Shown here piece after piece: positions 23,549 through 34,500 of a DNA stretch of 64,000 nt. Source of the DNA: Mytilinidion resinicola (Eukaryota; Ascomycota; Dothideomycetes; Mytilinidiales; Mytilinidiaceae); assembly GCF_010093595.1 (NCBI RefSeq), contig NW_022985467.1, positions 62,001 through 126,000 on the forward strand. The letters are read 5' to 3'. The notes beneath the pieces were generated by a model. That model saw only the letters and a list, made by a program, of their open reading frames with translations. It searched no databases and was not told where the DNA came from. The first letter of the stretch is position 1. Each line of letters starts with the position of its first letter. A program made the position numbers and the translations under genes.

Positions 23549-25117
23549 TTAGCTCAGCAAATAATCGACGATGTCTTTTTGCAAGGGCATATCAGCTTTC
23601 ATATCAACTCTAAAGTAGTCGCCTATCATCTCATCTGGCGGCCAGATCTGTTCGTCATCGTCGAGTTCCTGGAGCCTTCCTCTGACGCTCAGTGTTTCAA
23701 CCTTGCTTGTGCGAATCCAATCGCGAAGCCTTGGAAGCGCTGTCTTCCAACGGCCGCCCTCAATTACCATCTTTCCAAGCTGCAAGTCTTTCAGGGTGCC
23801 AACATTGTTGTCTAGCAGGGCGAAGAGGTATTCGACGCCCATGTGCATACCACTCAAGGATAACGACTGAAGACGGATCAGCTTCGACTCTCCAATCAGT
23901 CCCAAGCCATCCTCCAAGGTGAAGGGCATGATCCAGTTGAAGACGTCAGGATTGCTAGGAAGGAACGAGATTTCCAGAACTTCCAAGTTCACCATTTCCG
24001 TAGTGCCGTCATAGGGACCGAGATCGAGTCCGAAGACCATAGCAGTATATGGATGTTTCTCATAGCTGCCCGGGCCCCTCGTTAATGACCTGAAGTTGAA
24101 GCGGACTAGATGAGCCAACACGGTGAGCTTCAGCGGTCTTAACGATGGTTGAAACTCGTCCTGTTGGTGGAGCTCGTCTTTGAGGGAGTCCCAGGCCATC
24201 ATGTTCTCATCATGATTTAGCTGAATGTGCAGTTGCTTGGGTCTGACTCCACTTGTGGTGCACCCACATAACAATGCAAATAGTCCGCGGATTGGATCTG
24301 GGCTCGTAGAGCTAGTCCGAAACTTGATGGAGTTGAGAGCAGGCATTCGTTCCAGCAGAGTAATCAAGCCCTTCCCCTGCTCCAGCATATCCTTGCAGTG
24401 CAATCCCTTCCAAGTCCCACTTTCGTAAGCGGTAAGGCTATCCTTCTGCTCTGCGTCCACGGTCTTCCGCATCGTCTGACTAATCACAAGCCTTAACATG
24501 GACAGTTCGGTCCAGACGAGGTTTTCAGAGCTGCTCTCGAAGTCTAGCACCTTGATATGACTGGCATACTCCGGGTGTATCATCAGTGCTTTCAGATAAC
24601 TGAGACTATCACTGCTGAGGTTGATAGATGCTTCGGAGAATAGATGGCTTACGGCGACTTTGTTGGGCTTCGAGTCGGTCAGACGAAAAGCTTTTAGCGA
24701 ATCGACGTCGAGATAGTTGCAAATCTCGTGCACTAGCTCTGCAGGTAGGTCGCGCAGGCTTGTCGCGGGTCCTCTGATGTTCAGCTGAGAAACCGTATCA
24801 ACGTGAACAGAAGGGTCGGGAGCGACAGGGTGACTCTGTGCGGGGAGGGTCTGCGGATCCTGATTGAGAGGAACAGTTCGGCGAGAGAATCGAGTGTGCT
24901 CTGGAGACCGGGTGCGGAATCTTGCGGTCGCATGGTCGTATTGTGTAGGTGTTGAAGGGGTTAGAAAGCGGAGCTGGGGGGTGGTGGAAGAGGTAGGTGG
25001 GCAACTCGGTTGAGGGTTCGTTGAAGAAGGGCGCGAACACTGGGCGGAGAAGTTGTCTTGTGAGCGGTCACGGATAAATATTGCGCTGGTGAATTCATGG
25101 CCGCTGTGCTTAAACAT
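23549..25117 (-). CDS. F-box protein, tandem copy 2
   Basis: Single exon, 522 aa from ATG 25117; the open frame extends upstream to 25162 without an ATG. After a Ser/Pro/Thr-rich N-terminus of about 120 residues comes the F-box LRDLPAELVHEICNYLDVDS and LKAFRLTDSKPNKVAVSHLF. The tail has leucine-rich segments, including LQSLSLSGMHMGVEYLFALL, which aligns with copy 1. It is probably an SCF ubiquitin-ligase adaptor by family. The N-terminal tail differs completely from its neighbours, so the copies diverged outside the F-box. Confidence 0.8.
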   Translation of the reverse strand: MFKHSGHEFTSAIFIRDRSQDNFSAQCSRPSSTNPQPSCPPTSSTTPQLRFLTPSTPTQYDHATARFRTRSPEHTRFSRRTVPLNQDPQTLPAQSHPVAPDPSVHVDTVSQLNIRGPATSLRDLPAELVHEICNYLDVDSLKAFRLTDSKPNKVAVSHLFSEASINLSSDSLSYLKALMIHPEYASHIKVLDFESSSENLVWTELSMLRLVISQTMRKTVDAEQKDSLTAYESGTWKGLHCKDMLEQGKGLITLLERMPALNSIKFRTSSTSPDPIRGLFALLCGCTTSGVRPKQLHIQLNHDENMMAWDSLKDELHQQDEFQPSLRPLKLTVLAHLVRFNFRSLTRGPGSYEKHPYTAMVFGLDLGPYDGTTEMVNLEVLEISFLPSNPDVFNWIMPFTLEDGLGLIGESKLIRLQSLSLSGMHMGVEYLFALLDNNVGTLKDLQLGKMVIEGGRWKTALPRLRDWIRTSKVETLSVRGRLQELDDDEQIWPPDEMIGDYFRVDMKADMPLQKDIVDYLLS

Positions 25118-25575
25118 GGTTCCATCACGTGACCTCTGGCATTCAGTATTTGGGACATTCACTCATGTGTACCTTCTGTACGTACCTTACATATATAGTA
25201 GTTCGGGCTACGCAGATAGTCATTGGTGCGAACTTGATGCGTTCACATTATTGTCACCTGGCTGTTACGGCAATGATCGATCGCTGATTGGAAGTGCAAT
25301 TGCTAATAGTTAACAGCAAGAGAACCTCATGACTTCGATGTAGCGGAAGTTTTGAAGGTGTCGTCTCAGCCCACCTAAGCAGGTACCGCCGTAACAGCGA
25401 TCTCGTCAACACCATTCAGAACCCAAGCCGCAGTGATATCTTTCAGAGATGTGCAAACTCGTCGTCCTTTGTGAAGTCTCCAATTTCACTCAGAGTGATG
25501 CCGCATATGTTGTTTGCCTGTCTCATTTCACCACGTCGCCAGACCTCGCATGTTCGAACCACCACTTGGGTGGAT
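25118..25575. other. Intergenic region between F-box copies 2 and 3
   Basis: 458 bp, promoter of copy 2 and 3' region of copy 3. Nothing else seen. Confidence 0.4.
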
Positions 25576-27051
25576 TCATGGCCAACGAATCCCCTCGAAC
25601 ACGGTACGCTCTTCCGATACATAGTCATCGGATTCGTATATAGCGTCATTTACCCCTGTGAGTGCCACTTGCGACGCTTGGGCATCGTGTGCCAAGTCCC
25701 TTCCACCATATGTCAGATATTTCAGCACTTCCAGGTTGATTCCATTGCTGTTCGGCTTCCAGTCGGCGAGGCTGCAATATTGTTGGAAGGCGCTCTCATT
25801 CTCGTCCACACCATGCTTAGACTCAATCTCCTGCAGGGATCCTGTGATAGAAAAAAACTCTAGATTGCTGCGCAAAACCCAGTCCCGGAGCGGTCGAAGT
25901 ATAGCCTTTCCGGAACTGCCAACGAGGATGATGTTGTCTAGCTCGAGGGCCTTTAAAGAGGGTGTGTGCTTCTCAAGAAAAGACATGAAGTGCGATTCAT
26001 GGATGCCGACGAAGCTAAGCGACAACGACTCAAGGTCTGGCCATACAGACTCCTCAAGTATACTGCTTAGAAAGACCGGCTTGTCGACAAAAGAGAGGTC
26101 GAGAATCTGGAGTTTTGGCATATTGTGGAGAGAGTCGGCGAACATTTGGCGTGCTTGTCTTAGAGTGTCTGGATCGCTTGAGCAGAAAGAGCACACACGG
26201 AGCTTCAGGCTCGGAAGATTCATCAGCATGCTCGGAATTCCATATCCGCTAGCTGGCTGTTGGAACCGCATAAATTTGACGAAGGCACGCAATGCGCGCC
26301 GAGTACCCAACTCGTATAGGATTGTTTCATGGACGTGTGAAACATCTAGCGTCTTCAGGGCCACATCAGCCAGGTGGCATGCTTTCAATACACCACTAAA
26401 GAAATAGAAAGCGGGTCCAAGGGGACAACGAATCCCTGTGCCTGAGGTCCATAGCGGCGTATCCGGAGGATTAAGTGAGCATTTGACCGACTCAAGGGCG
26501 ACTAGAAGCTTCAAGATAAGTGATAAGCGAGGCGGTTCGTCCTTAGTCTCTGAAGCGTATCCACACTTTTTAATCCATGCCTGCATTAGGACCATGATGT
26601 CTCCATAAGAAGCTCCCTCAGTTGCCGCAAGGATGAATCTTCGACCGTATTGAAAGTCTGCCATTCTGTTTAATTCGGCTCCAAAGCCATTGTCCTTCTC
26701 GTAACCGACGCAGTCAAGCGACTTGACATACTTCGCAACTGGATGGGTGGCGACATTTTCGAGGCGCTTCAAGCTCGTCAGGTCAGCACAGAGACGTGCC
26801 TCGCAGAAGAGGTGGCTGATGCCAATGTCGCAGAATCGTGTGTTTGTCAACCTAAAGGACTTAAGGTCCACGATGTCGAGGTAATTGCAGGTGAGGTGAA
26901 GAAGCTCGGAGGGAAGGTCGTTGAGGCCTTTGCGAACGACTGAAGGCGGACGACGCGGTGGTGGAAGCGGTCGAGTTGGAGGCGAGGGTGCCGAGCGGAG
27001 CCTGAGTTGAGCGAACGTAAACGATAGCTCATCCACGTCCGGCGGCGGCAT
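25576..27051 (-). CDS. F-box protein, tandem copy 3
   Basis: Single exon, 491 aa from ATG 27051 (MPPPDVDELSF); the frame is open further upstream but has no earlier ATG. The N-terminus is proline-rich, followed by the F-box LNDLPSELLHLTCNYLDIVD and LKSFRLTNTRFCDIGISHLF. Leucine-rich segments follow (LESLSLSFVGIHESHFMSFL, LKALELDNIILVG) at the place where copies 1 and 2 have SLSGMH. It is a likely SCF adaptor by family. All three F-box genes lie head to tail on the minus strand, which points to tandem duplication. Confidence 0.8.
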   Translation of the reverse strand: MPPPDVDELSFTFAQLRLRSAPSPPTRPLPPPRRPPSVVRKGLNDLPSELLHLTCNYLDIVDLKSFRLTNTRFCDIGISHLFCEARLCADLTSLKRLENVATHPVAKYVKSLDCVGYEKDNGFGAELNRMADFQYGRRFILAATEGASYGDIMVLMQAWIKKCGYASETKDEPPRLSLILKLLVALESVKCSLNPPDTPLWTSGTGIRCPLGPAFYFFSGVLKACHLADVALKTLDVSHVHETILYELGTRRALRAFVKFMRFQQPASGYGIPSMLMNLPSLKLRVCSFCSSDPDTLRQARQMFADSLHNMPKLQILDLSFVDKPVFLSSILEESVWPDLESLSLSFVGIHESHFMSFLEKHTPSLKALELDNIILVGSSGKAILRPLRDWVLRSNLEFFSITGSLQEIESKHGVDENESAFQQYCSLADWKPNSNGINLEVLKYLTYGGRDLAHDAQASQVALTGVNDAIYESDDYVSEERTVFEGIRWP

Positions 27052-27999
27052 GGTGAGAGTCGGTTGGTGGTGTGTGGAAAATTTATGCCGTGTCGAGCAG
27101 CTGGGGGTGGGGTTGGTGGGTGGTGGAGGGTTTCGTGAAAGCAACCGCAGGGCCGATTTTAAGTATGTCAATTGTCAGCGCCAGGGTGGTGAATGTGACG
27201 GAGTACGTATTCTTAGCCAGCTAGCCTACGGAGTATGATACGGTTAGCTCGGCTACCTTGATATAGAACACGGTTCCTATACTTAGCCCTCACAGTTCTA
27301 CGGTACGGCTACGTAAGCCTCCACACACACAGAGTATATATACGGCGTACGTAGCCTAGATAGATGCTCATCCAATACATCACTTACCTCGTTCAATGCA
27401 TCGTTTCACCTCCATCCTCAGAATGTGAAATGACCATGCGGTAACTTTTCGTGGGAACACTTCAATCTGGACGGGTGAGTTTCGGTCACGGGAACCCGAC
27501 TCCAGCGGGCTCTCCGCATCACCTCAACAGTGTCAAATCGAACATATAAACCACATGATGTCTGACGTATTAGGACTCATCAACTGAAGGACTTCCACGC
27601 CAGCGAATCAGCGCGGTTAGCTTTTCACATCGCAGTTTACCCGACGCAATATTTCCAGTGGACGCAGCATGTCCTACAGCTATTCTTGTAATGAAAATGC
27701 AATATCCATGGTTTTCAATGGATGGCAATTATCGTCCGACTAAGTCAGGACCTATCCTGCACAAAAGGGAGTTTTCTTAATCAAGCTTCTTAGATGCATT
27801 ATACTTCTAGAAAGTATGGAGAGTGATTTGAAAAGCGCTCAGTACAATGATCCCGGAAAACAAAGTAGAATGTCAACATAAAGAACAAAAACGCCAAACT
27901 CTATGCCCAAACTTGCCCATCGTCCCTCTACTCTTCGCGATCCTCAATACTAATTCCTCGATCATGAGATCGCGTCCGTCAATCCAATTCCATCATTAC
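27052..27999. other. Intergenic region between F-box copy 3 and the module gene
   Basis: 948 bp. Contains AT-rich stretches and short imperfect repeats of the type TACGGAGTA/CGGCTACG around 27200-27330. No gene or RNA that I can support. Confidence 0.4.
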
Positions 28000-30451
28000 T
28001 CAGCGCCTACCTGAAATATCCATATCCTCACCACTATCAGACTCCATCCACTCCTCATACCACTTGTTGAACTTCGTTTCAGTGACGCTTTCGTACTTGA
28101 TGAGTCTCCGGTAGTTCGCAAGATCGTGCTTGGATTCGCCGTAAATCTTGATTTCCAGGCGAAATGCCAACTGTAGGGCAGCCTCTGGCCGTTCGCCTGC
28201 GACTTTCTCCAACCTGTTCTTCAGAATCTCTCTTTGTGCCACGCGCTCTTGGTCGATGATGGCGGTTGCGTGTGGAGGTGAAGGCATAGTGTCCTGTTTT
28301 GGCCGTTCGATGTTGTTTGCGGTCGGAGGAGCAGGGGCAGAGGTCTGCTGCTGCTGTGGTTGTTGGACGGCATGCGGCACTGGAGGAGCAGATGCTGTCA
28401 CGCCGATCTGCGTCGCCCTTCCATGCTGGCCGATAAAGGTGAAGAAATGCTCCAACGCCGTAGCCCAATCCATCCGCCCTTTCCACAACTCACTGACGAG
28501 CTCCTCGCCAAAGGTCTGATAGTCCGCGACAGAGATATTTTCCCTTTTCCGCCTGAGCTGCTGGTTGATCTGCCAAATCATCCAATTATGAAACACAATC
28601 GCCTCCTCTTCGTCAAGACGTAGAGATCTACCATGCTGATTAGTCCTATGCCCGTGCCGGCCATTCATAACACCGATGAGTTTACGAAGATCCATCTCGA
28701 ACTGGGGCCGGAACTCATCCAGCGCAAGCTCAACCGCTGCATTCCCTGCTGTGTTCTCTCGGTATTTTGCCCAAATCATTCGGATCCGCTGTGCAGGCGC
28801 GCACTTGATAAAGTACATCTTTCTGCATAAACAGCGTAATCGCCCTCGGCGAACTTGAATGCAAAATTCTCGATTGCTTCAGCGAGCCTCCCAAGTTCGC
28901 CTTCATCCCAATCGGATTGGTCAAGGTTTCTCTTGAAGGCCTGCCGTATGGTCTCGACTTGGAACCGGCGCTTCATCGCCCACTTCCAGTCTTCATGGTT
29001 GGGGGGATGCGGATCACGGGCTCGAGACGGAGGCGGAGGCTCTGCAGCTGGACCAACAGCCGCAGGTCTCAATGAGGCTCACCAGTAATGTGCCATAGTG
29101 AAGGTTCTTCCACCGCCCGCGCTCGTATGTCTTTGAGACCGCGCAACATGCCCTCCCATCTGTGGCCGCCTTCATTTGCCTCAAATTCTTGGGCGACATT
29201 GTCCGCAATGCTCTCGTAGTCCGTGGACCCATCTTGCTGTGCTCTTTTGATGATCCGCGCGAAAAGATTCCTTGCCATAGCGTGGATTTCCGTCTCATTG
29301 ACGGAAAGAGGCCTGCCTAGGCCATCGACTGCCCCTTCGTATTGCTTGTTCTTAGCCCTCACTAAGGCAAGGAGACGAGGGAAATGCGTTTCTCGAATCC
29401 TATATTCAGCCTCATTTGTAACGGGTGGCGGGGGCATCTCAGGCTCAGCGCCGGACGGTCCCTGCTTTTGTACAGGGTGGGACGCGACACGGTCATAGTA
29501 TCTCTGTACCCACGCTGCCCACTGATCGGCGCACGCCCGCTCGACTTCCTTTATCATCTGGTCGCCGCTCTCTTCAACAGCTTTGAACTGATTCTTGCCT
29601 TTGGCTCGCATTGCAATCGTGTCACAGAGGAAATGGACAAAATTATCCTCCCTGCCGTCTAGGTTCGGTAGATCAGCTTGTCCTCTAACCGGATTTCGAA
29701 ACGTCTGGTTTTTACGGATGACAATTTCTCGGAGAATCTCGCCACACTTATTTTCAGCGTGGGTGCGGAAAGCTGGTTTGGTTTCGGGTTTGAAAACGGC
29801 CGCAGGCGGAGGCAGTCTGGCCTTCGGCGTAGAAGAATTCCATTGTGGTGTGTTTGGAGTGTTAGGTTTTTGGGCTTGCTCGGAATTCTGACTAGAATCA
29901 GGCACATCCGTAAGCCTCGTCGCGCCAGTCCTGTCAACAAATCCCTGCAGCGTTTCCCGCCACTCAGCAGCGCCCATCTGCTCAATACCCCGAGCTATCG
30001 CGTTTCCTTCGGCCTCAACACTTGGGAACTCATTGCCTTTGACGGCTTTGCAGGCAATGTCGTCCTGGAGCATAATCAAAAAGGGCGAGCCCATCCTGTC
30101 TAGATTAAGCGGCTTGCCCTCCCGATCAACCAGCTGCCGATGCGTGGCATTCTTAGCTGCTATAACGCGTCCCAGTTCGTCGCCACATCTCTTCGAGACA
30201 TGATTGAAAGGAGCCTCCTTTGCGTGGAGGACGTAATTGGGATAGAGTATCCCTTGAATCTCCGTTCCCTCTTTAAGATATTCAATTTGCGTGTTAGGAT
30301 CGGGAACAAATCTCCCTTGTCCATCCCCAGCTGCCGCGCCCGTCGTCGTACCAGGGTCTTGAGCAGGATATACACCGTTTGCTGTCGTGGTAGGGGCGTC
30401 TAATGGTGGCACGTCAACTTCGCCGCCCGTTTCCATGTAGGTAAACATCAT
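28000..30451 (-). CDS. Tandem helical-module protein (unrecognised family), 3' part of an interrupted locus
   Basis: Open part of the locus: exons 30451-29083, 29041-28833 and 28788-28000 give 788 aa; both introns (41 and 44 nt) are short. It carries a tandem module of about 100 residues, about five clear copies and a shorter last one. Positions are near 30200-29930, 29790-29500, 29415-29110, 29000-28840, 28740-28430 and 28250-28050. Each copy has helix 1 with Lxx(I/V)VxxxNxxHR, a turn with LNLD, helix 2 rich in Ala, then F/YxxVEExGDxIxxE, and a final Trp helix (AAEWRETLQGF; AWVQRYYDRV). Pro/Gln-rich spacers lie between modules. It ends EDMDISGRR. ATG 30451 lies inside a further module copy that continues upstream past a TAG, so the natural start is probably elsewhere. 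No enzymatic motif is visible and the function is unknown. Confidence 0.55.
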
Positions 30452-31597
30452 CACCGCCCATTCGTTTCTGCTGGCTGCCCAGATATGATGCACAACCTGC
30501 TCGCCTCGATGCTCAGTTACTCTGAAAGGCTCTTCCTAGCCGGTAGCTTCTAAGGCGATGGCTTTGAGCCACGCAAGCACGAATTGCATAATTATGCCGT
30601 CAAGATTAATAGCCATTCCCTCCGCAGACTTGAAGTTTCTATGCGTGTCATTATTGTGCTTGACGATATCTGTGAGACGTTGTCGGAAAGTGTTTTGGGC
30701 GTGATTCATATATTCCGGATCTGGTTGCTTGTTGAGTAACAGCACTGCTGGGGACGCTTCGGGTATCGTCTCAGGAGAAGGGGTCGGCGACTGGATTGGC
30801 GAGAAGTCAGAATCAGGGTGGATGGTACCATTGACGGTGTCAGGTATTTGTGGTTCGCCCTGACGTTCAGTGGATGCCTCAGCAACCGATCCTTGAACAT
30901 TCTTGATGTCGTTCATGTCCACGTCATCGGCTCCCGGTGGAGGTATTTGAAAGTTTTGATCCGTTACCGTAACTGCCACTGGACCATTGGATGGATTTTG
31001 GAACTGCGTTGGCGAGAGCCCCTGCTGTTTGGCCTGAATTCCAGGAAGGGTTGGGGCGCGATTGTGCTTGGTGTTGTGCCAGCAATTGAGCTTGTTGTTG
31101 ATCCGCTAGTAGTTGTGCTTGCTATTGTTGTTGTGCCAGCAGCTGTTCTCGTGCTTGCTGTTGCGCTAGTAGTTCTGCTTCACGCCGCGCCACCTCGTTC
31201 TGGTAATCTTGTCCAGATTCTTCCATACGATCTCCCGATGCTGTGGCGTTGTTCTGAGGGGGAAATGACGGTACGAAAGATTGCTTCGAAGATATACCAG
31301 AGTTGAGATATGGGTCAAAGGAAGGGAATTCTGACACTGGACTAGGCCCCCATATCGGACTTTGTAGCAATGGTAGCGGTGCTGAGCTTTGCCCCATATC
31401 CGCTTTGGATTCCCCATAGTCACGTCTTGTTCCCCTGCCGGGGCCTTAGGTTGATTAATGACGGGCAGCTGCCACGTAAAGGCGGTGTTCTGCAGTGACG
31501 AAATTGGGTGCTGATTCGTGCTATTTGAAGAAGACAATCCCGGCGTGGCGACGGGCGCTGCTGAAGTCGTAGGGGTACGCCGCCTGTCTTCTTCTTG
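30452..31597 (-). pseudogene. Upstream coding remnant of the module gene, with TAG stops and frame changes
   Basis: Three open stretches on the minus strand cover this interval. From 31597 to about 31420 the frame continues directly after the TAG of the upstream gene (EEDRRRTPTTSAAPVATPG). From ATG 31397 (MGQSSAPLPLLQ) a Gln-rich repeat (ELLAQQQAREQLLAQQQ) runs into TAG near 31122. From about 31060 a third frame (GADDVDMNDIKNVQG) carries another helical module, which meets TAG at 30536-30538 and then continues in the same frame (EEPFRVTEHRGEQVVHHIW). Introns could explain the frame changes, but the 30536 TAG sits inside a conserved helix. Nonsense mutation, readthrough or sequence error are the options; a decayed gene is my first choice. 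Confidence 0.45.
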
Positions 31598-34500
31598 CTA
31601 TTTTTTTACTGGGAAGAACTCGCCCATACCACCGGCACCGAAATCAATGCTTCCACTTTCAAATGCTGCAATGTGAGCATTCGGGTCGAAAACACTTGCA
31701 GAGCCGCCGGTAATGGGAGGGTTGGGAAACGTGCCAGATTGAGTAGACGTGGCGGATTTAGGAGGGAATGCGGTGACGATTGGTGGAGGTGGTTCTTGCT
31801 TGCTTTCTGTACGTGATTGTGCAAATGAAGTCAATAGAAGCTTTAGGGGGTCAATTATCGGTTGCGTGTGATCAGCGATGGAGGGCTCCGCTTCAACGGG
31901 CGTCTCGTCCACAAGAACTTCTAACATCTGTTTTACTTTGGAGGTTAAATATGGTGAAGGCAATTCAGGCTCCGGTGCAGCACCAGGATTTACTCCTTCG
32001 ATGACCATGTTTAGGTTTTGCGAATCTACCATCGGAGTCTCACCAGTAGCCGTTGGAGCAGTCGGAGTTGCCGTAGTTTTACCCTCTAATTCAGACTGTA
32101 TGGCGTTAACAATCTCCGTCAGCTTTCTAGATTGGGCGCCGTCCTTCTCATCTTTGACACTTTCGTCGACCGGCGTGGATGGCGTCGGCTCGGCACTTTT
32201 ACCTCCAACAGTTTTATTCGATGCTGGAGGATCAGTACGTGAGCTGCTTGGAGTTTTAGTGACAAGCTCTTTGGAAGGCGTTGGGCCCATCGATGGCTCT
32301 TCTGCTGGTACAGAGACGGTAATACTCACCTGCGTGACTGTAGCACTTGATTCGTTTTCGTCGGCGGGCTGTTTGACTGGCGGCTTGGATACATTGGTGG
32401 GCTTCGTAGGTGTCTTGGGAGATTCAGGTTTTAGTGTGAGCTCGTCATATCTGGACACCTTGGGCACAACCCCGGATGGCTCCAGCTTTGGCTTTATAGT
32501 TTCAGGCTTTGTGTCCTGCTCTTTCTGACGTCTGCCGGGCTTCTTGGCCGGTTGCTTAGTGTTAGAGGGCTTGGAAGATGGTGGTTTGGGCACGGGCTTT
32601 AGCTCCGGATCAACTGGTCTAGGCACAGGGCTGACTGGAGCTGGCGTAAACTCGTTAGTGCCGTTTGAAGGAACACTTGGGGCATCGGGATTCGTTCCAA
32701 GAGACTGAAAGATGCTCATGAGTTGGCTTTGTGCCTCTTGGACACTTTTGCTGGCATTTAGGATGACAGCGGTATTTTTATCGCTTGCTTGCCTGTGTTG
32801 CAACACCTGCTTGAAACTTTCTTGTGTTTCTTTTTGAAACGTTTCAGTTTGGTTTTTTATGGCTTCCCCAGCCACTTTCGTCACCGTCGAGGCGAGAGTA
32901 CTACCCGCTTTGCCGACCATTTTGGTAATCTCGGATTCCAAGTCCTCCTTAAACTTATTCATTTTCTCATCGATAAGCTTCGCGACCGTCTCCCTTTCCT
33001 CGCGATTTTGCTTATCTTGAGCCATACGATGCCGGTGAAACTGCTGATTAGCCTCATCTACTGAAGCCTTGACCTCAGCGAGTTTAGCTTTCACATCTCG
33101 GTCAAACCGGTCTATGGCGTCCGCTATGCTCTGAAGCTCGTTCCCGCGCTCCTGTGCAGAGCCCTCCTCAAGCTCATTAATCCGTTTTCGGAGGGAAATG
33201 ACAGGCTTGTTTTTTCTAGGATCAAGCGGACTGTCTTGAGGTTGGTTTCCAGACACCGTCACCATATGCTGCAGTCTTGCTTCCATCTCTTTGACTGTTT
33301 TATTATTGAATTGCGCTTGTAAGGACCGGGCGCTTTCAACCCTTCTCAAGCGTTCACTAATAGCCTTGAGCGCTTTGAGAAGTTCGGTTTCTTGTTGTTC
33401 GCTCCTTTGGTGTCCGCTAGTCTGTCGGTTGGTATTCGGGAGCTGGGTAGATTGACCGGCGGAAACTAGCGGCCCTTGAACTGGAGGAAGTGGAGTAGAC
33501 CTCGACGCAGGTGCCGGTTCATTGCCTGGACTTGGATCGCGGCCCCCATCAGCTTTAGCGTCGCCATCTTGGTCGTCATTCTCGTCATCTCCGCCATCGC
33601 CTCGTCCACCGCCTCCGCTACCTCCACCACCGCCGCCTCCACTGCCGCCACCCACGCCCCTGGGAGTCAAGGTAGTGGATGAGTGCTCGGCGAAGTTCAC
33701 CAAGCCGCTTCTCTCATACATCCATAGATACCAAGCGAAGAATAAAACAGCCAGAATGAAGAGCAGGGCTGCGAGTAGGAATGCCTTGACGGGTGGATTC
33801 GCGATCCAGCTCTTACACCCGGCCCATCCATCGCAAAACGTGAGCTTGACCAATACTAGATGAAAGAACTCCGTAAGACTCGTGCAAGCCCAGATCTCGC
33901 GCCAAAACTTCCAACTCTCAGCTAGAATGTATCGCCAAACTCGGATATAAGATTCGATCGTTGAAAAGGCAATCCAATATATGTCAGACGCGGGCCTGGC
34001 AGATATTGAAGTCCCGACCCCGTATATGGCTACGAACAAGCTGCGCGCAAATGTCCATGTTCCAACTAGCTTATCGGCTACAGGCTCAAAATAGCCGCCC
34101 GTTGAATTGGATGTAGTAAAGCTAGTGGTAGATGCGGTTATCGTGCTCTGAAGATTAGTGGGGTGGCTACTCGTGGTTGTTAGAGAAGAGATGATACTCA
34201 CTAAGGGAGTGGCGCTCAGCAGCGTGGCGGTGGACTTTGAGGATTTTACAGGCCCGGTCGCGGAGAACACGTCGGTATGGCATCTGAATCCCGGGGAGCA
34301 GGTTGTGAGATCCTCGTCGCTGAAAAGGTGGGTCTGCTCGCCTGTATCGTTGGTTAACGTCTCGATGTAGGAGGATGTAGATGCGGAGGAGGGGGACATG
34401 CATTCAGAGGTCGTAGTACTGTCCTCGGCGAAGAGCTCGTCGAGAATTGTTGAAGGGGACGCGGGCTCGTTCTCCCCAACAGTGACGAGATTGCGGATCC

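Noticed and set aside
30536..30580. TAG at 30536 as the acceptor of a 45-nt intron (GTGCTT...GGCTAG)
   Set aside because: It is in phase, but it would delete the Ala/Leu-rich helix that every other module copy retains, so I treat the TAG as a real interruption.
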